Notes under the pieces: model-generated
The model's input: the letters and a program-made list of their open reading frames with translations, nothing else
The model's database searches: none
What the model was told of the DNA's origin: nothing
Made by a program: the position numbers and the translations under genes
In this document: one piece after another, positions 11,501 through 22,869 of the stretch
Position numbering within the stretch: position 1 is the stretch's first letter
Layout: every line of letters starts with the position of its first letter
NCBI GenBank assembly: GCA_036571765.1
Contig: BROE01000022.1
Location: 14,143,281-14,207,280 of the forward strand
DNA: 64,000 bases
Direction of reading: 5' to 3'
From: Plecoglossus altivelis
Lineage: Eukaryota; Chordata; Actinopteri; Osmeriformes; Plecoglossidae

Positions 11501-14500
11501 ATTCCCTGCTGAGTTTGTATCTGATCCTGTTTTTGATATGCAGAGACAAGGAGGCAACATTAGGGTGAGGAGAGTGTTTTGGTTGGAAATCTCAGAGTTC
11601 TTCCTACAGTGAGAAACATCTGGAACACCCTACTTACCCTGGTGCAACAGGGAACCAACCCTGAATTAGCTGATGAAGAGGGATGGGTTACTATTAGCAA
11701 AACTATTGTTGCAGAATTAAATTCAATTGTCAGATTTCTGCACGCAAGTAAAGGCTATACATAAACTACACATGTTTTACTAGAAATATCAGTCTAATTT
11801 AGGATATAACAATTCTCTAAATGAAAGAACACTTGAGCAACGGAGCGCTTGTGGCACCTGCTGATAGACAAGGGAATAGCAGAACATAGCATAGACAGCT
11901 TGCAGCATATTAACAGAAAGTGGAGCAAAGTACAGGAACTTTACATTAACTTCCCCTTTGTGCTTTTACATTCTGGTTGGTAAAATATCTCGTAAAAGTA
12001 AAGAAAACAGGGTCCTGGAATTTGATTGAGTCCAAAGACATATCTACCCATAAAATTAGTTTCATTTGCGATTATATAGCCAAAAATAACTGATAAGTAC
12101 AGCAAGGCCTCTTACCCTTTAGTTTGGCAGGTGGAGGCGCAACCATGGCAGACAACACAGAAAGGACGCTCATAACCCTCCAAGCACTCGCACTGGTTAC
12201 ATTTACAGGAGCCCCTGCCACTGCACACAGATCCACTTGGTGTGCGACACTGCTCATCTGACTTCTTACAGTTACAGGCCGGGCCTTCGTATTCTGGGTT
12301 ACATTCACATTTGCCACAGTTGCACTTCCCATTACCTTTAAGTGAAAAAGATAAGTTACACCCACACACATTGATTGTGCAAAATTTAACTTCCTACTTC
12401 CTAATACAAAATGTTGTATTAATGCAAAGTACATCTTAAAGCTTCTCTAGACTGCTTGGATGAGCGGCAATAGACAAGACCCACGAGAGTTGGATAGCAG
12501 GTGTAAGCTTCAGGCTTATCTTGATGATTACTCAAGTAGGTAGATTTGAGATTTAAAAAAATATACGTGGCATTATTTGACAAAAATGTCAAATAAAAAT
12601 GCATATTACTACATGCTGGGCTCAATATGTGTTGGGTGTATGTTTAATATATTTTAATGTATTTTTAACATTTTGTTAATTTTTAAGAGAAAGAAATAGA
12701 TACTACCTCCACACAGTTTGTTCTGGAATTTCTCACAATTCTCGTCATCACACTCGCAGAATTGACCATGGTATGTACTGCCACCTTCCTGGGCATGACA
12801 TTGGCACTGGCCACACACACAATCCCCGCGTCCCTCACACTCAGTGCCATTATTGCGCCGGCATGCCACCCTTAGAGAGCTTTCATCCTTTTCACCGATG
12901 GAGCATTCACACTTTTGCCCCACAAATCCGTTATTGCAACTGCACAAATTGGACAAAAAAGTGTCTCATACTTTGCTTAAAGTGCCAAACAAAGTAAATG
13001 AAAGGATTCATAACAAATATGGAGTTACATATGTATAATTGATTTAGCAAAAACATTAAATAGATCACAATGAATCTTTGGGAACTATTTGCAAATTTAT
13101 TAGATATTATGTTACATAATAGGAGACTTATCGACTGTCCTACCTGCACATGCCACAGCTGACCTTGCCGTTGCCATTACAATGTACGGGGCTGCTAACC
13201 AGTGGATCGTCACATGTACACTCACAGCGAGTTGATACTTTAACAAGCAACTTATCTTTGATCCCAAGGGGACCAATGAAAAAAGATGTTTCATCGATAC
13301 ATGCGTCTGCTATCACTGTGACATTGAACATAATCTAGAAAGAAAAAGCCATGAGAAAGAAAGTCCAAAATGACTTCTTAAGATTTCATGAAAATATTGA
13401 CCTTTCATTTAGATTTTTTTATGACTTACCAACTGTCCCACCCCCACATTCTCACATGCTCCTTTGTCACCCAAGGTTCCCACAATACCATTGCAGATGG
13501 GAGTGTAGGTGACCCTTACATTTTCAGGAAGTTCACTATGTGTCACAGTGACTTTAGAGGACAGCTTCTGTGGAAGGATTCCAAAGAACACTCAGTTTCT
13601 TTTTTGATCAATCAGGTTGAGACATTTTATAAAATTACCTGTATGATTTGACTTGGTGGGTATAAATAGCTGGCAAATATTTACTTACATCATAGGCCTT
13701 TTTAATCAATTCCACTACGTTTTTGGAGTCAGCAGACAACACTCCTACTTCAGACTTTGGAATCATGGCACTAAGATCCTGTTGTAAAAGTAATTATATA
13801 GAGCAACAAAACAAATATACATAAACATGTATTAACATAGTTAATAAATGTGAAACGTGTATACTATCGACAGAAAATTAGATTACTATTGTTTAAAATA
13901 TATTTTTTACCATGTACACCTTTTCCATGTTCTGTGTCACAGCAAAGATGGGCTGAATGTTGTTGTTTTTCAGCTGTGTTGCAATTTGACCAACAGATGG
14001 ATAGTCCTAATACGTACAAGCACCGCACAACTGTTATAGTCAGACACTGTGCCACATTCAAATTAGGATGGCACAGTAAATCCCCAAACCAAAACATTTG
14101 ACCAATTGTTACATACCATCTCATTGCTCTTGGCGTACAGATGACTCCTTAGGTGGCAATTCTCGTCATTGGGCTCCAGTATACCAGCCAGCTTGCCATC
14201 CCCTGCCATGTGGAAACCAGCATCTGTGGCCAGTACTATCAACCGAGTGCTGCTATTTCTCCAACCAATTATATCCTGCAAAACAAAGTATTGAGATGCA
14301 TATATTGTATGCCTGGTGTTTTATGTCAATCAGTGTACATAAGAACCACAAGTCCTGAACATTCATAATGAAACAATGTAATCACAGAAGAAACATCTGC
14401 ATAAGGGTCATGCATATGACATGATTATTACTAACGTAAAAGTCAAACATGAGTAATTCTTACCATCACTGAAACCTAAGTACTTCAAAAATATTTATTT

Positions 14501-17500
14501 CTTTAGAAAACGTTGTGCCTTTAGCAAATGTACTACTATATGGAGGACTGAATGTGCCATAGTTAAATAAATAAATAAATAAACAAACAAATCATTTCAT
14601 TTTAAATGCAAGGGGCGGGACATAATCAGTTGTATTGAAGTCCTGCCCCTCTGCATTTAAAATTATTAACATTTATTTTCCTTTGCAAAGGGGCAAGACA
14701 TTAGACTGTAATGTTTTACTCTTGGAGCACTGTGATCGGGCTCTTTATAGCAAACTGTCAAAACTCAGCTCTCAATCAAGTAGACGACATAGTCAATCAC
14801 TTTGAAACACAAAATGGGTCATTAACGCAGCACATGATCAGGAAAAGGGTCCGAAAAGTGTGTGTATGTCTTGGGTATGCCAGGTTTCAAGAATCGTTCT
14901 ACAGCTCATTATCAGACATACCCTTTCACATAAACCTGAAGGCGCATTTAAGTCATAGACGTTAGTAGCAAATTTGATACCGGATTGTCCAATTCATTCG
15001 TTTTAATTCAATTTTTCAACTATGAGGCTGCTATAGCCGATCACCATTCCCTCCTGCAGGAGAAATTCATTGGAAATGAGCAGCTAAAAATACAAGCTTT
15101 TAAATCTATTTAATATTTATAAATAATAAGAATTAATTTTTTTAAACATATACAGAAATATTAGTTGTACAATTTTACACAGTAAAAAACCGTATCCATC
15201 TGTAAGTGATGCAAGCTTCTAGTTTTTGTATTGTTACCATTTTTTGAGACTGCATAACGATGCAAGTGTTATTCAGGCGTGGAGCCTGACATTGTAAACA
15301 TTTGTGTCCTTGCCCAAACCTAGGACTTATTCTGGGTTAGATGTGATGCTAGATGGGGACTTTCACACTTAAAATGTGCACGAGCCGTGCATGAGCAAAA
15401 AATGTTTGGGCCTTTATTTGACCAAAAAATATTTTCTTGAGCAATGTGTAAAATAAACAGCTATTTTTCAATTAGTAAAACCTTGTGTAGTGAATTTGAA
15501 GTCTTCAATTTCAGACTCTAAAATGTCAACAATGAAACATGCATGTAGCTTGACTGAATACTCCACCAACGTGGGTTGAATGCCTGAGGACCTTGGCAAA
15601 AAATGTGCATGGGGTACATTGCAGAACTGGCTGCATTGGAGTTCTATCAATCAAACCATGTTTGTTTTCATCCCCAGTAATGTTGATACCTAGAGACAGG
15701 GAACTGCTTCCTCTAGGACCAACACACTCTGCCTGCTCTGGAGTAGGTGTTTTTTGTCTAACACCACATGTCGCAAGGGCAGTAGAAGATGGTTTAGGAA
15801 TCAAAACCGTATGCATGGTAAAAGGTTTTTCTTTGGACATGCACATACACAAAGAACAACCGGTGGCTGACCAACCTAAAAGAGTACTGTACTGTTAAAA
15901 TCTTACTAGCCCGTGTGTATCTTCAATGAAAACTAATAAAGATTGAAAGTGAAGCAGTGGTATGAAATTCCATGGTTTAATCATTAAACACCAATGCTAC
16001 ACTTTACTATCTGCCAAAAACCCTCCACAAAAGATTGATTTACCACATCTTTGAGAAGTGAGTGGCAAGAGATTCAAGGCTGATTTCACTTTTATTGAGT
16101 GCGCGAAATCAATCTGGGGGGTGTAACCCACCCCCTCAACCCCCTGGATCCGGCCTGGAGCTCACTGTTATTCAGGTTCCAGTATTGTATTATGCATACC
16201 CAATGAACCCCTCTAAATTCACAGAGTGGTCTATTTAAAGAGGAACTCACACTTTGATAATGCTCCAGGTGTGAGGCACTCACTTTGCTCATGTTGCCTC
16301 TACCACCACAGCCTGCATCCTTGCTTTGTCAAGGCGTAGCCTCGGTGTGGTTTCTTGGCAGAGAGTAGTTGCACCTGATGCTAGAGGAAACAACTGTCTT
16401 TGTCAAGGTTTCATCCTTTAAAAGCAACTAATGCTGTAGGCTCTCTATCCAGTTTCAAGCACTGTTGATCAATGCCATGTGGCTGAGAACATCATGGAGT
16501 TACTCAGTTCAGACCACACATTGGCATTTCTTTATACTTAGGACACCAGCCTTTCAACAGTCTCATTCTCTCTGAACATTCTTGACTGAAGAAGGAGACA
16601 GCACCCTGTTGCTGCTACTTCTGCTGCTACTTATTCACAATACCATGAACCTTGCACTATATTTTACAGCATTTACAGCTATAAGTCCTTTTTTTAAACA
16701 TGTAAATCTATGCTCCCCTACATTGATGCAGAGAGGCATACAGGATAAAAGATTTCAGTAGGTGAAGGCACTGTATGCTGGTCATAGAAACCATTTTGAA
16801 ACGAAAGCCTTCTGAATTCTTATGAATGTTGTTTTAAAGTTATCAAAGTAAACACCAAATAACACAACACATCCTTTTGTATACCACAGACTACTTTCAC
16901 TTATCATGCATAAACATAGTTCAAAGAATACACTTTTTGTGTTTTTAACTTACCCCGCAGACAGTAGCCTGCATTACAGCATCAAGGCTTCCCTCCGGAG
17001 AATCCAAGTTCCCTGAGATGAATTGTTTGGACACTTCAGAGTTAAATTTGGTTCTGTTTTTAGTCATACTGACAACATGACGATATCCAAACGCTGGCTG
17101 ACAGTTCAACTCCTTTTCATCACAAGGTTTCTGGAGCTTTGCCTTGTTGGTGTTCGTGAAAGGTAGCACTGTCTTGTCTACAAAAGAGCCAAAACCTGGA
17201 CCAAAAACACAGCATTGACATGAGATTAGTCATCACTAATGTCTCCTGATTTTAAGTTAAATTTGAGTCAATCCAAAATGTTGCTACCTATTTGACCATC
17301 TCCGGTGATGGTCTGCAGAGCGTCAAAGAGGTCATGTCCCAGGCGTTTAACTTCCCTAAGATCATCCTCCATGGAATAGGACAGATCCATCAGATAGTAA
17401 AGATCAACTGGGTAGCCTTCAACTCTTTGAAATTCAAGTGTAAAGGTGTGAGGCATTCCTATGGAGTATGAAGACAAGACCAAATGGTGGGAAATTGGCA

Positions 17501-19605
17501 CATTCCATTGCATCAACACAGTCAATTATTTGGACTCTTTTGGCATAATCACCAGGTCTGAGCTGCAGCTTGACCGACTGTGGTTTAAGCTGGACAGAGT
17601 CTGTAATCAGAGGCTTGTTCTCTTCAGGTTGCAGTACATTGCTTGGGGAGATGATGTTGCCATCCATGCACCCTTTTTTAATTAACTGTCCCTCTGTGTC
17701 ACAACGAGATGCTTCTGGCTCCCCTGGTTTGGTAAAGTTCTAGGAGTAAAGAACAGAAAACCAAACATGTCTTAGGGAGAAGAAAATACATTATACTGCA
17801 GCATGTTCAATAACTAAATAGAATTGTTTATATATTAGTTCCATTTTGGTTGATTCATGTTCTATATAAATCAAATTACATATAATCATAACGGCCACTG
17901 TAAACCCCATATACACAGAGTTGTTAACCAGGCTGCACTCTGCCTCCCCATTGCATTATTGTATTGTATTGTGTATTGTATTAGGTTACGTGTTGTAATT
18001 TGTTGTTATGTTAAATGGGTTGTCACCTGTTATGGTTGGCTAATCAGTTCTAAGTATTATCACTTGTGTCTTGTTCGGTTGTGCTATTCATGTTGTCACT
18101 TTTGTTTGTGTGTTTTGGAAGTCATCAATTTCTTTAGCTTTTGCTGGAAGTAAGTCTCTATCCTGTCTCGTCTTGTGTTCTAAACTGAGGTTTGTACCCC
18201 GTCTTTGTGTCATTACATACCTCTTATGTATGGAACATACTCTGTGTCCTTTGTCATCATCACAGCCATATCAAGTATCAACTAATATGCAGTAAGGATC
18301 TTTGGGTTAAAGATCACTGCTTTGTGTATAGATCAAATTCCTATTTGGTTTCGTACTTTATAAAAGAAAATGAATATAGATCTTTTACTTTTAACATCTG
18401 AGCTTTAGAAAATGTTATGGGGGAAGAAGGAAGACAGTAATGATCAGTTGAAGAAGTTGATAAAAGGATCACGTAAATTCTCAAAACATGAATGAGATCA
18501 TCATCTGACTCAGTGTGTATAGTGATATCAAGCAGATCTCACATTATTAAGTTGGAAATTGTATGCAATTTTTTGTACATAATGATCCTTAAAGTACATA
18601 AATAAGATGTGTGCAGAGGTGCGCCAGAAAGTAATGACTATTTAACATTGTATAAAGTTGACATTTCATTTTAGTTTTTGTATTCTTTTTTCTTAGCCAG
18701 ATGTGCTCTGAAGTAATTGCCTGAGGGGTTGCGAAGGGACCTTCTGCATACCTTCATTTTTGCAGGGTGACTGTCTAAATGTTTATAATTTTGTGTTTTT
18801 CTCTTGTATTTCTCTGAGGAAGTTGAACCCGGATGTCCCCTGTTGAATTTGAAGAATTTTTGGTATACGTCTGTTCTAATGTCCTGTCTGCCTTTTAGCC
18901 TTCTCCTTAAAAACATGAGCTCTTTGGCCTTTTTGTAGACCCCATCAGCATGTTGGGTGAAGTATCAGTGGTGATGGATCTAAGTGCCCAGGTATTTAAA
19001 GATCTCAACATTCTCCTCCAGCTAAACATATCTTGCAAATTAGTAATTACACCTTGCTCATGTCTAGTTTTAGCACTGCAAACAAGCATACACACAAAAA
19101 ACACAGTCCTCTTCTCACCAGTTGTTTGCACCACACACAATATGGTCCTGATCTGATACAGTCATTGCAGGAATGGATGACTGTCTTTGAGCATACTTCT
19201 TGGGAAAACACTACATGCAAACAAATGTATTAGACAAAATTACTTTCAGTTGGTGAAATCTGATTATTAAGTGTGAGATTAAAATAAAGGTACAGACAAT
19301 GGGCAATATTAAATTAGAAGTCCGTATTGCAAGCGTAATGAAATTCAATACATTAAATATTTTCATTGCAGTCTACAACATGTTGTTGCCTACTTTGACG
19401 ATTAATAAAGGTTTGTTAAACAATCCATTAAAGGACAATTACACTCTATGTCGTCTGCCTGCAAGTCCATTACTTTTGAGAGACAACATCAACTAATTTA
19501 TTGATACACTATCTGACGCATGTAAAGTTGAAATGGCAAAGTTTCAAATTTACCATTATGTCCCTTTAGCAGAAGAAGAACTTGAAGAAACAACAACTTG
19601 TCCAT
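5488..19605 (-). CDS. itgb2: Integrin beta-2 (CD18), complete 15-coding-exon gene
   Basis: Beta chain of the leukocyte integrins (LFA-1, Mac-1 type), a type I membrane receptor that pairs with alpha-L/M/X-like chains for leukocyte adhesion. Coding exons, 5' to 3': 19605-19554, 19198-19119, 17739-17553, 17458-17288, 17195-16954, 14275-14117, 14006-13911, 13778-13689, 13567-13430, 13334-13144, 12939-12707, 12335-12116, 10768-10560, 10338-10172, 5553-5488. They total 2,301 nt in one frame, 766 residues (human about 769). Seen in order: signal peptide about 1-17; PSI with SGPYCVWC; beta-I domain with MIDAS DLSYS (131-135), ADMIDAS D138/D139, specificity loop C188-C195, SPEG (E231); Cys-rich I-EGF repeats about 470-620; beta-tail to 690; transmembrane helix about 697-719; tail NPLF (748-751), TTT (755-757), NPTF (760-763). 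Phe rather than Tyr in the NPxF motifs, the TTT motif and LDGIDNY in the beta-tail point to beta-2, not beta-1 or beta-7. No key residue is missing. An itgb2-like paralogue cannot be excluded. Confidence 0.92.
5554..10171. other. itgb2 intron 14 and its contents
   Basis: A 4.6-kb intron with GTGAGG donor and CAG acceptor. It holds a LINE relic at 6,030-6,640. At about 7,210-7,660 is a segment resembling dispersed fish repeats (lysine-rich frame followed by an AATTGAGTATTCAA-containing stretch), which I cannot assign to a family. The remainder is AT-rich without recognised structure. Confidence 0.6.
6030..6640 (+). mobile_element. Degenerate non-LTR retrotransposon RT fragment
   Basis: Broken frames carry typical LINE reverse-transcriptase pieces: HNNLYEQLQSGLRP, then ILDLSAPFDTICHTTLI (the conserved D..AFDT block), a jump, then NVKNLGVILV and the following HINNITQSAY. 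The catalytic FADD region between them is deleted. It lies in intron 14 of itgb2, antisense to the gene. The clade is not resolvable. Confidence 0.65.
10172..10338 (-). CDS. itgb2: itgb2 exon 14: transmembrane helix and membrane-proximal tail
   Basis: Begins in phase 1 after a CTAG acceptor and ends at AAAG before GTGAGG. Encodes ECPELPNIYA, a hydrophobic helix (IIGGSIAGVALIGLLLLLLI) and the charged membrane-proximal LKEFRKFENEK, equivalent to the helix that pairs with alpha-chain GFFKR. Matches the beta-2 pattern most closely. Confidence 0.93.
11100..11280. repeat. Palindromic TATAGA/TATATC satellite, AT-rich
   Basis: About 180 bp made almost only of GATATA, TATATC and CTATAT units in alternating orientation, so long stretches are self-complementary. 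It lies in itgb2 intron 12 and can form cruciforms or hairpins. Confidence 0.85.
11484..11520 (+). mobile_element. Solo Tc1-like terminal repeat relic
   Basis: CAGTGAGGAAAAAATTGATT and the following CCCTGCTGA resemble the left terminus of the Tc1 family at 59,046-60,396, preceded by TA. No transposase remains next to it. Short, so only moderately supported. Confidence 0.4.
14520..14965 (+). repeat. Unclassified dispersed repeat R1, copy a
   Basis: Matches 56,855-57,730 over several blocks, for example ATGTTTTACTCTTGGAGCAC, the start TATGGAGGACTGAATGTGCC, and CTACAGCTCA before the end. An internal hairpin (TAAATGCAAGGGGCGGGACA against TCCTGCCCCTCTGCATTTA, about 14,602-14,662) suggests a fold-back or MITE-like part. 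No coding potential. Lies in itgb2 intron 5. Confidence 0.6.
14966..16953. other. Remainder of itgb2 intron 5
   Basis: About 2 kb of noncoding sequence between the R1 copy and exon 5. A 108-codon minus-strand frame at 15,526-15,852 has no recognisable domain. No transposon end could be defined. Confidence 0.4.
17288..17458 (-). CDS. itgb2: itgb2 exon 4: start of beta-I domain with MIDAS
   Basis: Encodes the hybrid-to-beta-I junction (TFTLEFQRVEGYPVDLYY) and the metal-ion-dependent adhesion site DLSYS with following EDD. Coordination residues D131, S133, S135 and D138/D139 are intact, so ligand binding is expected to be functional. Acceptor CATAG, donor GTAGCA; phase 1 on both sides. Confidence 0.93.
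17459..17552 (-). other. 94-bp mini-intron of itgb2 (intron 3)
   Basis: Starts GTGATT and ends CCATAG on the minus strand. Removing it joins LRPG to MPHTFTLEF in frame, which matches beta integrins. Reading through it gives a TGA at 17,434 and 26 foreign residues. The donor is weak (GTGATT). Confidence 0.85.
18671..19021 (-). mobile_element. LINE reverse-transcriptase C-terminal relic
   Basis: The minus strand reads LEENVEIFKYLGT, then after stops FTQHADGVYKKAKELMFLRR, the EFKYLG...YKKA(Q)QRL..LRRL pattern of non-LTR retrotransposon thumb regions. It has stops and frame breaks. Lies within itgb2 intron 2. Family not assigned. Confidence 0.45.
19119..19198 (-). CDS. itgb2: itgb2 exon 2: PSI domain start
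   Basis: An 80-bp exon between a CCCAAG acceptor and a GTGAGA donor. Encodes EVCSKTVIHSCNDC and the adjoining SGPYCVWCKQL, the Cys-rich PSI signature (C..C..CI..GP.C.WC). Exon 1 ends in phase 1 and exon 3 starts in phase 0, so this exon is required to keep frame, which is strong support for it despite its size. Confidence 0.88.
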
Positions 19606-19608
19606 TTC
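19554..19608 (-). CDS. itgb2: itgb2 exon with start codon and signal peptide
   Basis: The ATG at 19,605 has A at -3 and opens MDKLLFLQVLLLLKGHN, a short Lys then Leu-rich signal peptide. A TTTTATCAG acceptor sits just three bases before the ATG, so the 5' leader must come from an upstream exon. Donor GTAAAT after 19,554. Confidence 0.85.
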
Positions 19609-20167
19609 CTGATAAAAGCAAACAGGATAATTTGCTTACAACGCTAACCATCTCTATAACATAAATATATACTCCATCAAAGCTTGATGATGTTCATTCA
19701 ATAAAAGCCGTTTCTATATATTTCTTGCTCACATATAAGGAAAATATGGATTCATAAAAATGTGTGATTATTCATAAAACAAACTAAGTACAACAGGGAA
19801 TCTTTGACCAGGAGACCACCAACATGTTTACGTTTAGCAGGGCCTTAAAATAAGTGTCAGAATTCATTTGAAGGGTTATGAATAACCACTGATGATAAAA
19901 ATTTTACATATTTGGAAGCACACAATAGACATTAAAGTTATATGTCTAACTAGTTTAGTGTTAAGTTTAAAAGTTAGGTGTCTGACAAAGTTTAAAGTTT
20001 AAGTCAAACTAGTTGCTGTCAGACAGGTAACTACTTATACACTAAACTTGGTAAAAGAAATATACTGAAATAACTAAAATGATTGAAAAATACATTAAAA
20101 AATGTAACCTGTCTTTCTAAAGGAAGTATTTTGAATTGTTCACAGCAACAGGTCATTGTAAACTTAC

Positions 20168-20270
20168 CTCCTTGCACTCTTTTTACAGTTTAGTGATTAA
20201 ACCAAACAATGAGGCTTGAAAGTAGAACAGGAAATGAATGCTTGGCCTCTGGTTCACTAGAGGTTTACAC
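20168..20270 (-). promoter_or_regulatory. Probable noncoding first exon and promoter area of itgb2
   Basis: A good donor (GCAAGGAG before GTAAGTTTAC) ends at 20,168, 560 bp upstream of the acceptor that precedes the itgb2 start codon. The 5' limit is a guess. The region has no TATA box and contains an ETS-type core (CAGGAAATG at about 20,229 on the plus strand). TATA-less, PU.1/ETS-driven promoters are known for mammalian CD18; applying that here is inference. Confidence 0.4.
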
Positions 20271-21639
20271 CCTTTCCGTTCTCTCAAAGATGTGCAACAC
20301 TGTTGAAGATTTCTTCTTAGATTCAGTGGTGGAACTGGATGAGCTGATAATAGACAAACCATTTTCTAAATCTTCACATTAATTCAACTTTTGCTTGTTT
20401 GATAGTTATATACCTAATCCAAAGTAAAAGTCAGCAATCACTGCAACCTGCTAATGGAACAAAATATTTCAACACAGCAATTTAAGCTTTAATACTTTAA
20501 TACTATCATCAGTAAAGGAAAATAACTGATGATATGTGAGGCTCAACAAAGTACAGTTCAACTCTACACATTAGGACTTTTGTAACTACCTTTCCTATAT
20601 TTTTTTACAAACAATAACATCCACTGAAAATATATGTGATGTACATTGTGAAAAAATAATCGAAAGAAATTAAACAGTATGTATAATAAAAGATCATGTA
20701 CCTAGGCCAGCAACCTCCACCCTTTGAAAATAATTTTTGTTGTGCCAATAAAACCTACTTCTGTCGAAACACCCAATGTTGAGAGTATGAGTTAACAGAA
20801 AGGAAGCAGGGTGATGCAACAAACAATTTAGAAAGAGGAATCTATGATGTACACATGTTCAATGAGTCAAGAGGGTGTTACCAAAAAGATAACATACCCA
20901 AAACATTGAACATTTGTGAGCGTACCCAAATATATATATTCACTTTACTTGTAATGTAACAGCTGACTGAATAGAGTAAAAATAAACTATAAATGTATTC
21001 TAAATTTGAATACAATTTCAGATCCTTTGAATTCATAGTGAATCATGAGGCCTCATGCCTCTTCACTTCCTATTTGATTTTGTAATGTATTGTAGGTGGA
21101 CTTTCAAGGATGTTGTACTTCCAAGTTTGGGCAAGATGAACTGTTATTGACAGTGGTCTGTGTTTTAATACCCTTTGTAATGTTAAAACAACATGGGATC
21201 TCCCAAGTTTCACAGGACACAAGAATCAAATTTTTAAAAGAAGAAATAAATCAACAGTTATTGTCCAAATCGTATTGTTGCTTTCTGTTTCTCCTCTCAC
21301 TGGTCACAACACCAGATTGTTTGAACATCCTCTGACTCTACAATCCAAATGGATTTGAAAATCAACTATCGACATGATGACATTTTCCAAGGCTTTGTCA
21401 GAAGATATCGTCTGCCAAATTTGGTGGATTGGACAACATTTGTAGAAGAAGTACAGAAATAACGTTTTCTCATTCAATAAAAATGGAGGCTTCATGGAAT
21501 TGGCTTATATTACATGATACCATGAGACAAAGAAATCACTTACTAAAGACAACAGTTATTGGTGGATTTTTGCTTCCCTTGGCCACTCCCAGTAGTCACA
21601 TATCATCTCAACTTTATGAACTTCCTGAAAAGAAGGTTC
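20271..21639. other. Intergenic, no feature recognised
   Basis: AT-rich sequence with short frames only. Parts near 21,340-21,640 may belong to the repeat family described at 21,640 but I could not align them with confidence. Confidence 0.4.
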
Positions 21640-22040
21640 TGAGTCAAGCTACCAAGTTTGGTGGTGATATGTTGTTTGATTTGATGATTTGTTGAGATAT
21701 GATTCCAACTTCTTGTTTGGTGGCTTTGCTGACAGTTTTGATTGTCTGTACCAAGCAAACAATTTAGAATATCAAAAATCCCATTGATAGGGTAAGGGTT
21801 AGTATAGGGCTAGGGTTAGTTACCTGTATTGTACAGAAAAATACAATATGGTTACCGTTATAACTGTAAGATATAGCTGAAAGCAGCAATGAGGTGGCCA
21901 AAAAGGTCAAACATCCAAGAAAACATTTTAAACATCCTCGGGGAAGGGTTCCAAGTGGACACAGCCAATTTTATGCGAATACATGAAAGATTTGCTGGGA
22001 TACGAGCCAACTTCCTGTTTGGCAGCTCTGCGGCCCAAAT
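21640..22040 (-). repeat. Dispersed repeat R2, two diverged units
   Basis: Read on the minus strand, two segments (21,640-21,780 and about 21,950-22,035) share the GCCACCAAACAAGAAGTTG / GCCAAACAGGAAGTTGGC core and the CAGCAAAT or CAACAAAT that follows. The same order occurs on the plus strand at 61,755-61,900 (GATTTTTGATATTC, CAAACAGGAAGTTG, CACCAAACTTGGT). Noncoding. Confidence 0.6.
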
Positions 22041-22097
22041 TCTCAAAAGCGTAGTACGTACATATTACTTGGTTGGTTTCAGTTTTTTTATCCCTCA

Positions 22098-22222
22098 CGC
22101 AATGAGTTGTGGGCAATATTAGCCGTTAGAGTGTGCATTGATCTACACTTTGAATTCTAACCGGAAAAAGTAGACCATCCGGGTATCTTTGGAACATTCA
22201 TTTCAATATACTACGTTTTGAT
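22098..22222 (+). repeat. Left arm of a fold-back (inverted-repeat) element
   Basis: ATGAGTTGTGGGCAA through GGGTATCTTTGGAACATTCA is the inverted counterpart of 23,971-24,107, with roughly 80% matching positions by eye. Probably a terminal inverted repeat of an old DNA transposon. Confidence 0.65.
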
Positions 22223-22319
22223 GTACAAATTAATTTTTTGAGTGCTATTAAGGGCAGATAGCCTGCAAATTGGGACGCAGCACATGTTTAATGATATAAT
22301 TTGCCAAATTTGACGAAGA

Positions 22320-22530
22320 TTAAAAAACATTTGTATTCTGCGATCGTAATAATAATAAAACTAACAAAACAGTGAGTGCCTTAAAGCTTAGCTGCTTGGC
22401 TCCTGTTGTGAGCAAAAAGTCTCCAGACTTGCCCACTCTGAAGGTGTGGTAGGTTTTTTTAGAAGGCACTCGTTCAAAAAGGCACTCGTTCTTTGTAACT
22501 TCGCTGCTTGGCCACCAATAACAAGAAAAG
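22320..22530 (-). repeat. R2-associated minisatellite units
   Basis: On the minus strand two units begin GGTGGCCAAGCAGCGAAG and GGAGCCAAGCAGCTAAGC and continue with GGCACTC. They match the four-unit array at 61,490-61,690. Confidence 0.6.
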
Positions 22531-22869
22531 GTCAAAATTCACAGAAGTTCGCATTTCTGTCCAGACTGTATCCAACTGTAAACAACTAGACACTTTTGAT
22601 GCCTGTGTTTTGAAAAGACAGGTTAACAGGTTGCCTTGTTTGCCATGGACAAGTATAGGGCTTCATAAATATTATTTAAGAAGTAATGGTCTACCTGGCC
22701 TTTAAAGATGTTAGGTGTGCACAAGAGAGACAGCGTTCAAGATGAGCTACAATGACAATGTGGAGTAAACCATCACTTTCGTTTTGTGCCACTAGCTTTT
22801 AAGCAGTTACTGGTTACTCCACTCATGGCTAGAAGATTAGAGAGATACAATTTCAGAGACTACATTTCT

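Noticed and set aside
17434..17667. In-frame stop in itgb2 suggesting a pseudogene
   Set aside because: The stop lies beyond a 94-bp GT-AG intron; removing it restores the conserved LRPG-TFTLEF join.
21780..21830. GGGTTAG-like motifs as telomeric sequence
   Set aside because: Only two or three imperfect units; chance.
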